Of a stretch of DNA of 64,000 nucleotides, positions 35,084 to 44,717 are shown piece after piece. The stretch lies in contig JAHEWK010000017.1 of assembly GCA_020740775.1 (NCBI GenBank), forward strand, positions 1,302,001 through 1,366,000. The letters are read 5' to 3'. The position numbers were made by a program, and so were the translations under genes. The DNA is from Ilyonectria destructans (taxonomy: Eukaryota > Ascomycota > Sordariomycetes > Hypocreales > Nectriaceae). The number at the start of each line of letters is the position of its first letter. Position 1 is the stretch's first letter. The notes under the pieces are model-generated. The model was not told the DNA's origin. It did no database searches and saw only the letters and a list, made by a program, of their open reading frames with translations.

Positions 35084-35404
35084 ATGTGCCACATCGTCGT
35101 CGCCCAGCGCGTGTGCCAGGTCTGCAACCGCAGCCAAGGAGAGACAGTTATTGACTTCACGCGCTGCGCACGCAAGTGTTCGAGCCCCTTCTACTGTCTG
35201 ACTCCCAAGGCGCAGATAGAAATCTGCTCCCTCTGTGCGCCGAGAACCACGACGACGCTCTCCACACCGGTCATGTCACGAAACAGCAGCATCGATGCCA
35301 ACGACAACGAAGCCGTCTCCACTGCGGCTGCTGCAGCTGCACCGGCGACCGCGGGAATCGCCGCCGTCAGCGTCGCCCCCGTAACCAGTCGCCGACTCTC
35401 TTGA
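35084..35404 (+). CDS. small cysteine-rich protein of unknown function
   Basis: 106 residues with a good start context (CCAACCATGTG) behind a pyrimidine-rich leader. The first half has several Cys in spaced pairs (MCHIV, CQVCNRSQGE, CARKC, C, CSLCAP), suggesting a metal-binding fold. The second half is an Ala/Thr/Val low-complexity tail. No signal peptide or membrane helix, so probably intracellular. I do not recognise a named family. Confidence 0.55.
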   Translation: MCHIVVAQRVCQVCNRSQGETVIDFTRCARKCSSPFYCLTPKAQIEICSLCAPRTTTTLSTPVMSRNSSIDANDNEAVSTAAAAAAPATAGIAAVSVAPVTSRRLS

Positions 35405-36018
35405 GCATCGTTCACGTAGGGAAGCAGGGTAGCGGTGACGGACCGAACCCCGGGAAGTAGGCCGCCTAGCTTCACCGAAGATGCAACCCGGGCGCGGCCG
35501 ATGTCCGACGTTTTTCTTCAGCTGAAGGGCTAGATTCTGCAGGGGGGAAGGTAAAATATGGGAGAAGACACGTGGAATTAAGATAATCAGGGAAGCGAGG
35601 GGCTCAACAAACGCCGCCTCGACTGAATAGCAAAAATGGACCAAACTAACAATGATACCAACTGTAATTTTTTTACTCGAGGGCAAAAATTGCCAGTGTA
35701 CGGGAAACAGAAATTGGAAATACATACGAGGGTTATGAAAATGTGCCGGATCTGTCACATCGAGATGCGGTATCGCCCCAACGGAAAGCCCTTCGGGGCC
35801 GATTTGAAGGTGGCGCCGCCACCCGGTAGCCACGGGCCCGTAATACCGGATTACCGGAACGAATCAATCGCCTGTTAGATGACTTGCATGATGCGAGGGG
35901 GCCAATGGGTTACTGGTAATCAATCAATGACAATTGATGATTGCCTTTGCTTGTACCTGTTTTGGGAAATAAGTTCACTACCCTACTTCTCGCGGCACCT
36001 ACTTTTCGCGGGCCCTTC
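35405..36018. other. no gene seen
   Basis: Downstream region of the small gene, up to the solo LTR. Nothing else supportable. Confidence 0.35.
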
Positions 36019-36269
36019 TGTCACATTTCGGGGTCATTTCCTAGACAACGCGACTTTCCTTCCTTCTCAGACCACATAACCGGCCCTGTGACCACGATCC
36101 CGGTCCCCGGGACCCACAGGGCCCCGGCCCCTGTGCGGCGGCGACGGACTGCCGCCTCCGGCAGCAGCCGTCTTCATCATGTATAAAAGACGGGCTCTAG
36201 GCCCGTCCTTTAGCTAGAAATCAAGAGCTTTCATCATCATCAGTGTGATCCTATCCATTCAGTGTGATA
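36019..36269 (+). mobile_element. solo LTR, copy B (plus orientation)
   Basis: 251 bp beginning TGTCACATTTCGGGG and ending CATTCAGTGTGATA (last base pair of the CA end mutated), flanked by a perfect 5-bp duplication CCTTC (36014-36018 and 36270-36274). Carries TATAAAAG at about 36183 and the GACGGGC/GCCCGTC hairpin. Nearly identical, apart from small indels, to the complement of 22447-22708. Confidence 0.85.
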
Positions 36270-36472
36270 CCTTCCCCACCAAAACACTATATCTGTCAAT
36301 AGTTAACTTACTTAGCCCTAAAGCAAAGCGGAACTTCCCTGTTGAATGGAGCCCGCCGTCGATAACTCCTCGACATAAGCAAAAAATCTGACTGCAGTCT
36401 TGTATTCTTGAAGTCCAGTAATCCCCAACATAGTACTTGAGAATTCGAGAAAAAAGCGGTTCATTTCGAACC

Positions 36473-37550
36473 TCATTTGTAGTTAACAACTGAAGAGAAC
36501 GTATCGGCCCTTCCCCAGATCCCCTCCCGAAGACATGAGAGTTGTACAATCTGTGAATGATCGACAAATAAGTTCACATCCGTCCCAAATTCGCGGATGT
36601 ACCAGTTAAATACTGCAGGGTCCGCCGCTTCGAACATGACCTTCTCCCGAGGAAGGTCCCGTAGAATCTGCTGGATAACGTCGGTTCTCCATTTTGTTAC
36701 ATTCTCTGTGATGCCTTCACTCTCGATCATGATGCGCTCGACCTCAGCATCAATGAATCAGTTTCCCATGTGGACTATCTTGGACGGGTCGGACGTGCCT
36801 ATGGATTCGATTTCTGAAGCTGCTGTATCGCCTCCTGCGCCAAATTGGATCCCACACTCGGGTTTTGCTATGAGCCCTTCAGAGTGGACTTTGTCGACGA
36901 GGCGAAGCCAGTCATCTTCAGGAATGGAAAGGAAACCAGAGGAAATTTCGATGACATCGAAGCCAAGCCCTTTGCACTTCTTTAGATAGCGGTCTACTGC
37001 TGACTGAGGATCAGATTGAAGCAGAACATGTTCCATCCAGCCACCCTGGTCAAAATATTATTAGCAGAGTTCTAGCAGGCATCTGAATGTTGGTATGAAC
37101 TCACAGTAGAAACATACACCCCGTATTGATGAGCAAGGTCAATTAGCTCCTTCAAATTCTCCTCTGGGAACAACGAGAACGAGCCACCGGCAAACTTAAG
37201 TCCATCGATGTGATATCCCATTCTAGAACTTTCTTAGCAATTTGTATGGTAAAACAAACGGTAATTGAAACCTACGTTTCGAGCACGTCCTGCAAATAGC
37301 TTTTCCCCATCGCAGAGTAATATGGACCTCAGATTTCCGTGACGCCCAAGGCCCTCGGTTTAAGTGGGCGGCAATTATAGCGAACGAACCCGAAGCCTTC
37401 CTTCTTGTCCTCCAAAAGTATAGGACCAGGGTGTTGAAGTGGCCTTGTCGTCGTAAATGGCCTGGCCAAAACTTTGCAGGATCCACTGGTTGCCCTGCAC
37501 GCCAGCCTAATGGTGCTGAAAAGACGAGAAGACGTTTGTAGTACCATTGC
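36473..37550 (-). pseudogene. ComA/HSA32-like phosphosulfolactate synthase family, two nonsense mutations
   Basis: Exons 37550-37276, 37222-37105 and 37045-36473 (introns GTAGGT..TTCTAG, GTGAGT..GACCAG) spell a family member: YYSAMGKSYLQDVLE, IDGLKFAGGSFSLFPEENL, GVYVST/GGWMEHVLLQ, FDVIEISSGFLSIPEDDW, AKPECGIQFGAGGD, IMIESEGITENV, FEAADPAVFNWYIREFG and VNLFVDHSQIVQLSCLR. The reading frame has TGA at 37329-37331 (in GVTEI-stop-GPYY) and at 36758-36760 (in MGN-stop-FIDA); both are one step from CGA Arg. The archaeal enzyme joins sulfite to phosphoenolpyruvate; the fungal role is not established. The N-terminus (MVLQTSSRLFSTIRLACRA) resembles a mitochondrial presequence. Confidence 0.75.
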
Positions 37551-37583
37551 TGGGAAGTAATGGGAACAATATAGACAGTGCAT

Positions 37584-38306
37584 TAGAATAAAATAATCTT
37601 GCTGGACTACACTCTGGTGGACTGTGGATGGCCTTATGTGGTAAGAGATAGTCTATGATATCATTTTGATGTAGTCCCACGAGTATGCATCATTCCCCAA
37701 TTCAGCGTTACACTGCTTACGCCATCCTCTCTAAATTTAGTGGAGATATTTTCGAATTTGATAAACACACTCAAGCCTTCAATGGACAGAATATAATTAT
37801 GTGCTACGGTCATCAAGATACTTGAGCATCATGCCACGACAAGTGATTCTTTTGCTAAAGCCAGCATTTTTACGAGAAATCGATCGGATTTTGAAAAAGT
37901 ATATTACTCTTTAAATTCAAATATTTTCATTACCATCTTCATGCACTACTTCACACTCCAGGCACTTGAACAATGCCAATATGTATATTCTGCTAGATCG
38001 TAACGTGAACAATAACTAGCTACTAGATGATTCATTCAAATAGTTCGCAAGCCTATGGTGTAGTCGAAAGACGGGGAAACCGGTACATAACTTCAGCCCC
38101 GGAAGATCCAGCCGCATAAGGGACGGTGACTGGGCTGACACTCATGCACACTCCCTCGACAGCATCATCTATACCAAGCAAACCCCTGTCACATTTTCTG
38201 AAGTCTTTTCAATTCATATAAGTCTCCTAAGATTACCAGTGCCCATATTGTACCTTGACGTTTCTCTCATTACCCATTCGTGCGACATCAAACCTCGAGA
38301 ATTAAA
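37584..38306. other. no gene seen; AT-rich intergenic
   Basis: AT-rich DNA between the ComA-like pseudogene and the 3' end of the transaldolase gene. No frames of note. Confidence 0.4.
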
Positions 38307-39859
38307 TTAAGCAAGCTTCTGCTTTAAAATATCCTTTAGGGTAACGGCATCGGTAGCGAACTTGCTGATGCCCTCACGGAGCTTCTCGACAGCCATTTGG
38401 TCCTCATTGAAGTCGAATCGGAAGATAGCCTCATTGCTGATATAGGTTTTCTTCTCAAGATCCAGAGACGCAGCCTGGACGGCGTCAAGCTTTTTGTGGA
38501 CAGGCTCGGTGGAGTTGACAAGGTCTTCAAGCAGACCAGGCTATGGGGAGAGTTAGTGATGAGATTCATCCTTGACGGTAGCCGCAAGCTGAGGCAAGCA
38601 AGTTGAAGACTTACGGAGATGGCCAGGTAATCGCAGCCAGCAAGCTCAGTGATCTCACCAGTGTTGCGAAAGGAGGCGCCCATGACAACAGTGCTGTAGC
38701 TGAACTTCTTGTAGTAGTTATAGATGGCCTTTACGGAAGAGACGCCGGGGTCAGCCTCCTTGGCGTACTCCTCCTTGGTGTGAGCCTTGAACCAATCAAG
38801 GATACGACCGACGAAGGGCGAGATGAGGTAGGCGCCAGCCTCAGCGGCAGCAATTGCCTGGCCGAGGGAGAACATGAGGGATAGGTTGGTGTTGATACCG
38901 TGGTCGCGCTGGAGGATCTCAGTAGCCTTGATACCCTCCCAGGTGGCGGCGATCTTGATAAGGATGCGGTCCTTGGGTATTCCCTTCTTATTATAGAGCT
39001 ATGAGGTGTGTGAGTACGAGTATTTTGCGAGACCAATATTGGGAAAGTGTCAGATGAGAAAAGCCTACCTCGATTATGTGGAGAGCCTTCTCAACGGATA
39101 CGTCAGTATCGAAGGAGAACTGGGCATCGACCTCGGTGGAGACCTTGCCGGGGATGATGGCGAGGATCTCGCAGCCAAACTCGACCAGGAGACTGTCGAG
39201 GGCAGCGTCAACCTGCTCGTCGACGGAGCCACCCAGGGCCTTAGCGTACTCGAGGGCCGCATCAATCAACTTGGCGTACTCAGCCTTCTTGGAGGCAGCG
39301 AGGATGAGGGAGGGGTTCGTGGTGGCATCCTGGGGCTTGTACTTGCCGATGACTGTAGAAAATTGTGAACCTCTAATCTAAACATTCATGACGTCATCGT
39401 TATGGTGAGACAGATGGGGTTGTGAGGCAAAATAGCCTTGCGATGCCGGCGTCGGGATATCGTGAGACGACTCCAGGGAAGCGGAAGAGGAGGTAGGCTA
39501 ACAGGAAAAGTCACCTATTGAATGATGGTTAGAAATGCGAGGTAGTTAAGGAGGGAGGTGCGGTATTTACCAGAGTCAGACACAACGAACTGCAAGTCGC
39601 AATGAAAGCTAGTAGTTAGCAATTGGTTCTGATGATCGGCGGACGCGAGGAGATAGCCAAAGTAAACTCAACGAGATCAACAACTTCTCGGAAAGCTCAC
39701 AGCCCCGCAGATGATACTGTTTTCGGTGGGTGTTGGGTTCAAGCTCGGGGACTGCATATCTCGTGATACAGCTCTGGATGTCCTGGAAGGTGAAAGAGTG
39801 TGGATGGCGGGGTCACGTACAGTGCCGGTGGCTTTGAGCTGATCCAGAGAGTTGGACAT
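38307..39859 (-). CDS. TAL1: transaldolase
   Basis: Six exons (39859-39821, 39590-39572, 39514-39503, 39352-39069, 38998-38615, 38540-38307) with matching phases give 323 residues, the normal length. Exons 2 and 3 are only 19 and 12 nt. Landmarks: [26 protein letters not shown], the Schiff-base Lys segment [45 protein letters not shown] and [19 protein letters not shown]. The enzyme transfers a dihydroxyacetone unit between sugar phosphates in the cytosolic non-oxidative pentose phosphate pathway. No inactivating change is visible. The splice sites of the small exons (GTAAAT, GTTAGC donors; TTGCAG, AATAG, CTACAG acceptors) are reasonable but inferred. Confidence 0.92.
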
Positions 39860-40272
39860 ATTTGCGGTAGGAAGAATGGTGGTGGTTCTTTTGGGGTAAA
39901 GCTGTTAAAGGCGAGAGACGAAGAATCGACGATGGATGGAGCTGTAAGGAGGAAGAGAAAAAGAAAGAGCAGGAGAGGGGGAATAATAAAGGACTAGAAA
40001 CTCAGCAACCCAAAAGTGTTTTGTTTGGGATGAGGATGGTGACCAACTCGCCGTGTCCTTAGCTCCTCCCCCTCGCATCAAAGCATTGTCTCATCTCATC
40101 TCGCCGGACCTATCCCTCGTCTTCTACCACCCTCCCCTCGTTCGTTCGTTCTATCCATCCCTACACCACAATCCCGGGTTGGAAAGGGGACAATTAACTG
40201 AGTCATACAATATGCAGCAGCTTTCGCCTCGCCTTATTCAATCCAATCAACGGAGTGTTAACCAGCCAAGTC
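39860..40272. other. transaldolase upstream region
   Basis: Contains the promoter of the transaldolase gene, including a pyrimidine-rich (minus-strand view) leader at 39930-39980, then flanking DNA up to the hAT end. No gene seen. Confidence 0.4.
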
Positions 40273-43108
40273 CAGCGCTCCGAACAAAGCAAAACAAAAC
40301 AAAATTGACCACTATTTTGTTTTGTTTTGAAATAATACAGGCTGATATTGATTTGGTATTGATTTGTATTGAATATTACCAAAATGCTATCAAAGGCTTA
40401 GTAAGTCGGGAGACAGCCAACAATCATTGGATCTGTTTGACAGTATATCGAAGGCCATTTTTGCTAGCCGTGGCAACGAATCCTGGTGCTGCCTCCACCA
40501 CTCTAACGGGTCCTTCACAGGTAACAACGGCCCCGAGAAGTAGGAAGTAAGCTCATCCTTCTGTGTTAAGTCCTCAGGCTTATCGTAGAAGTCGTCATCG
40601 ATGACGTAACATGGCTGGGCCTGATCAACCGGCTGGTTATCTCGAAGGTCAAGCTTGTTGTATTCGTCGTCGAAGAACTTCGTGAAGGTGGAAAACACGT
40701 GTTGAGCATGTTCTTCATCAAGGTTCTTCTCAATCCATCGCTTCTTGAGGCCAGGGTGTAGGATCATCGCTGCCCAGTAGGCAGGCGAGTGGTCGAGAGT
40801 AGCAATGTATTTCTCAATTTTAAAGATCGCTACTGAAAGACTGGCACGCAAAGCGTGAAGGTTCTTATCGTCAGAGAAAGTAGGATCTTCGGAATCGCCG
40901 GATTTGCCAGATTTGCCAGATTCGCCAGATTCGCACATAATAGTGGCTCGGATCGTGCCAGGTAACTTCATGGCGCAACCTCCGTATCGCTCCGGGAGTC
41001 GTCTTTTGCGCTGCGGTCGCTGCGATTGAGATTCCAGCGGCGTGGTCGGTCGCAGAGCCGGAACTTCGTCACCGATGAATATGGAGCGGCCGGCATATTC
41101 AGGGCCGGTTATTTCTTGATTGACGAGCCCGTCGGCGTAGACCTTTTTCTTCTCGCGGAAGTGGTCAAGGAGATAGTATAACGAAGCCGCTACTTCCGCA
41201 AAATGAGGCGCCCTGCTTTCGAATAGCTTCGTGAGCCGTTGACAAGGCGTGAGTATTTCAATCGCGATCGCGAGGAAAGACCAGTCGTCGTCATGCAATA
41301 CGTATTCCGCAGGGAGGCGGCGTTTGGGGTCCCTCTCTTGAAGCGCCCTCCTCTGGAAAACCTCGATCGGATCTTTTAACTTCATCGCTCTCTCTGCAGA
41401 GGCGAGGAAAGAGTTCCATCTCGTATCGTTATCCTGCTTTACCATCAACCCGCCAAGGTCGCGAAGGTTCCAGAGGACCTGGCCGAATTCAAGGAGCTCC
41501 TCCTCCGTAAGCTTTCCGTAGGTAAGGTCGAGAAACCGCTCCCTCCGCTGCGGAGATCTTTTGATCCAGCTCATCAGGTTGTGTAACCTTTGAATTGCTG
41601 ACGATTGACGCCAGTCTTCAAGGAATTTGATCTCTTCTAGCAAAGATTTATACTCCTGAGTGAGGATCAAGCTTCTTGAGCGCCTCCTTCTTCGAACCTC
41701 CGAGAAATCCGGTTGCGACGAGGTTTATTTGGTGATTAACGCAGCGAATCCTGCGTTGAGCGCTAAGCTCTACGATTTCGTCAGTGGCAGATTCTGCACC
41801 TGAAAGACCGCAAAAGAGCTCCGTAACTGCGCCGTCGCACGAGTCTGCGTTATCAGCAGTCAAGTAGCCGAGAGTCTCGGAGATCGCGAAATCTTCGATT
41901 ACGCTCTGTAAAACTGGACCGAGATTTTCACCACCGTGACTGCCGAGTACGCGTTTGAGGGCTAGGAAGCGAGATTGAAGCTGTTGCGAGGCGCTGATGA
42001 AGTGAACGGTGATACCGAGGAGCGCGTATTGATTCGGGGAGGTCCAGAGATCGAAAGAGAGATGCTTCTTGTAAGGGGAGGCGGCGAGCTCTGTTTTCAG
42101 GAGCCCTTTCTGTGATTCGACCTCGGCGTTGAGCCATGATTTAACAGTATCTCCGCACAGAGGCAGAAGCTCCTGAACAAGATCCTTATTTAACAAGCAG
42201 AGAAGCTGGCGAAAAAGCGGGTGTTCGATTCCAGAGAAGGGAATATTCGCCTTCGATATCCAGCCTAACAGTGTATCTCGGAAAGTCTGCCCCGTCGATT
42301 TACTCACAACAGCCTTCCGCACGCTCTCCTGTAGAGTCCTCTGACTCTTCTGTGGGCGCGGATTCGCTTCAGAATCAGTCGAATCGCTTCCCTCTACGGA
42401 AGAGGTACGAGAGCGAAGAAGTCTGTGATGCTGCCGCAAGTGGTCCAGCGGTCCAGAAGTCGTACCTCTAGGCAGGGAAAAAATCATTGTTATACCCTGC
42501 TCATCACAGAGATCACAGAGCCAGTATTCGCCACAGTTTCGGTGCTCGCGATCGAGCTTGACGAAGCGTGAGCCGTACGGTTCGATCGGGGACCTTTTCT
42601 TCCGTTTTTTATCCACCCACTCCGACCGAATATAGGGCTTGCTGTTAATTAGGATCTTCGGCATATCGCATACTGCACTTGGGAGGTTTGCTTCGTCGAC
42701 ATCATCAAGTTGGTTCTTTACGCTGCGAGCTCGGCGAAGAACTGAAAAGGCGCCACCACCGGCGTGCGGAATGTTTGTGAGAGAGCCGGAAGACTGACTG
42801 GCTGACTGGCTAGGCGTCAGGCTCGATACCGACGAGGAATCGTCGAAAAGTGGATCGTTGGGGTTAGCCATCTTGACGATGTTGGCGATGGGCCCATGTG
42901 CAAAAATTTGACTGGAAAAGTGGACTTTTGGGCCTGCGGAAGCACTTACCCTATGGCCGACTGACAGGGGAGATTTTACCAAAAAATACCAAAATTACCA
43001 ATACAAAACGGTAGGCTAGTATTGTTTTGAATAGCTTCAATTTTGCTTTGTTTTGTATTGATTTATATTGATTTGATTTGGTAGTGTTTTGTTTTCTTCG
43101 GAGCGCTG
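40273..43108 (-). mobile_element. hAT transposon (copy 2)
   Basis: Terminal inverted repeats CAGCGCTCCGAACAAA at 40273 and CAGCGCTCCGAAGAAA (other strand) at 43108, with AT/CAAAA-rich subterminal repeats. Flanking octamers GCCAAGTC (40265-40272) and GCAAGGTC (43109-43116) agree at 6 of 8 positions, consistent with a decayed 8-bp hAT target duplication. The transposase is on the minus strand. The right flank is a LINE 3' fragment. Confidence 0.82.
40390..42871 (-). pseudogene. hAT transposase, frameshifted and C-terminally truncated
   Basis: Start chosen at ATG 42871 (MANPNDPLFDD). The first frame covers a BED-like zinc finger (YWLCDLCDEQG .. LDHLRQHH), HLSFDLWTSPNQYALLGI, YLTADNADSCDGAV and RIRCVNHQINLVATGFLGG. 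It breaks at about 41660. The next frame continues SLLEEIKFLEDWRQ, NDTRWNSFLASAERA, HPGLKKRW and the start of the dimerisation domain DPLEWWRQHQDSLPRLAKMAFD. The conserved end of the hATC domain is absent, so the 3' part is deleted. One frameshift plus the truncation make this copy inactive. It is a relative of copy 1. Confidence 0.8.
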
Positions 43109-43863
43109 GCAAGGTCCCTCCACGGGGACTTCGCCGCATATCACGAAAGATTCAACCACAACGACGCGCAAGTGATCTGCTCGTGCGGCCGACGCAAAAC
43201 ACCTGATCATATCTTCTACTGCAGAAAGGTACCGCCGCGGTGTCGGATGAGGCCGGCACCCTCACCGACTGCAGCGGCCAGCCTCGCAACAGGTAGAAGC
43301 TTCGACAAGTTCATCAGTCTGGCGAGGAAAAGCGCCTTCTTTGGAAAGATTTGCCCTCGTCACTAGACAAGGCAGACCCGAGACGCATCCGCGTTTCATC
43401 CTCTCCCTTTATTCTTTCTTCTCATTTGTTCCTTTTCTTCAATTACCTGGGCTCGGCCAGATGAAGGGTGCTGCGACACCCCTTCATCTGACTGGGGCCA
43501 TCTGACGCCGCCTCGTGCAGCCGCGTCAAGAGCCTCTTCCCAGTCTCCCGCTTGGAGACGGGTTCATACAGCGGCTACCACTGTCATAGCTGTGCCTAAT
43601 CATCCCGCTGACGGGTAACAGGCTTGAAACAATGCGCCTTTGTGCCGATGATATGCTGGATAGTGGTCTGTTTTGCATTTTACGGAAGGAGAAGAAGAAG
43701 GGGATGCTTTAATTTCGTGTCGCGAATTAGTTAGCTCAGCCCCACCTTTTAGCACTTGCGTAGATTTTAGCATTCCAGATTCTAGCTCAGCACGTCCTGT
43801 GCCCAAATAGGGGACTTTACGGGCCTCACGGCCCCCGGACGAAAAATATACATACATACATCG
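43109..43863 (+). mobile_element. 3' fragment of a Tad-type LINE
   Basis: Frame 43109-43366 encodes the end of ORF2: HGDFAAYHERFNHNDAQ followed by the terminal Cys motif CSCGRRKTPDHIFYCRK and FFGKICPRH, then stop. A 3' UTR follows, ending in a GC stem (GGGCCTCACGGCCCCCGG), ACGAAAAAT and a tandem ATAC tail near 43863. The hAT copy 2 sits exactly at its 5' edge. Upstream LINE sequence is not found left of the hAT, so the LINE was probably 5'-truncated. Confidence 0.7.
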
Positions 43864-44717
43864 TAGTATGAGTTTGCGTAAACTGGAGACAAGAATTAAA
43901 TCCTCCAGGTAAGATGAGTCTTGAGAGAACAATGATACCGGATGAAACTTGGAGAAATCGGGTCGGGAAATTCGTCAATACTTTAGCCGGTATGACGACG
44001 ACACAACCAAACTTGAGAATACCCGTCGAGTCAAACGCACAAAGGTGGCAGGAATTATTCTTGTCTTCAACCACTATTCTACATAACTCGGCCAGTGCCA
44101 TGCACAAGTTAGATATTGCGTAGGATCCCGATGCACTGTTTATTGGAGAGCTCTTATTCCACTCGCGGAGAAGAGGATCCATTCGTGAATCGCCCCGAGG
44201 ATCCACACGCAGCGGACCAAGTAGCTAACTGACCTTATTTTAACATACATTGACTCCATGTTGTTTATTTGTAGGCCGTAGCTTGGTTTGAATCGGTCTG
44301 GTTTGTTGGCCGTGAGGCGCCGGAGGCATGGATAGCGGTGGTAGCTCGTTCCTGTGTCAGCATCTCGTACGTAAAATGGCGGATCGCATGCTAATGATTG
44401 CGCATTATGTCGAAAACTGCGCGTCAGAGCCGAGTTTAAATAGAAAATGAATGCTCATGATTAGCTGCCCAAGTTGGTGTTGATGCCATTCATTCATCAT
44501 CACCGGGAAGTGGTGGGGTGAGCATGCTGGGACAAATGCTCCGGCCGAGTCGATGACGTAGCTGCGCGGAAACGGGCTTGAAGTCAGTCCTTCCTCAACG
44601 CGTCTTCAAACTGTAACCGGCCACCACCTCGAAAAGCGAAATACATAAGTAAAAAGAGAGAGACTCAACTATCCACGCAACGCACTCTCGACGAGAGCAT
44701 TGATACGATTCGTCAAA
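43864..44717. other. upstream region of the HAM1-like gene
   Basis: No gene seen. Contains the presumed promoter; the ATG at 44718 has an A-rich context (GTCAAAATG). Confidence 0.4.

Noticed and set aside
40190..40272. LINE sequence continuing left of hAT copy 2
   Set aside because: No reading frame or sequence there matches the ORF2 expected upstream of HGDFAAYHERF.
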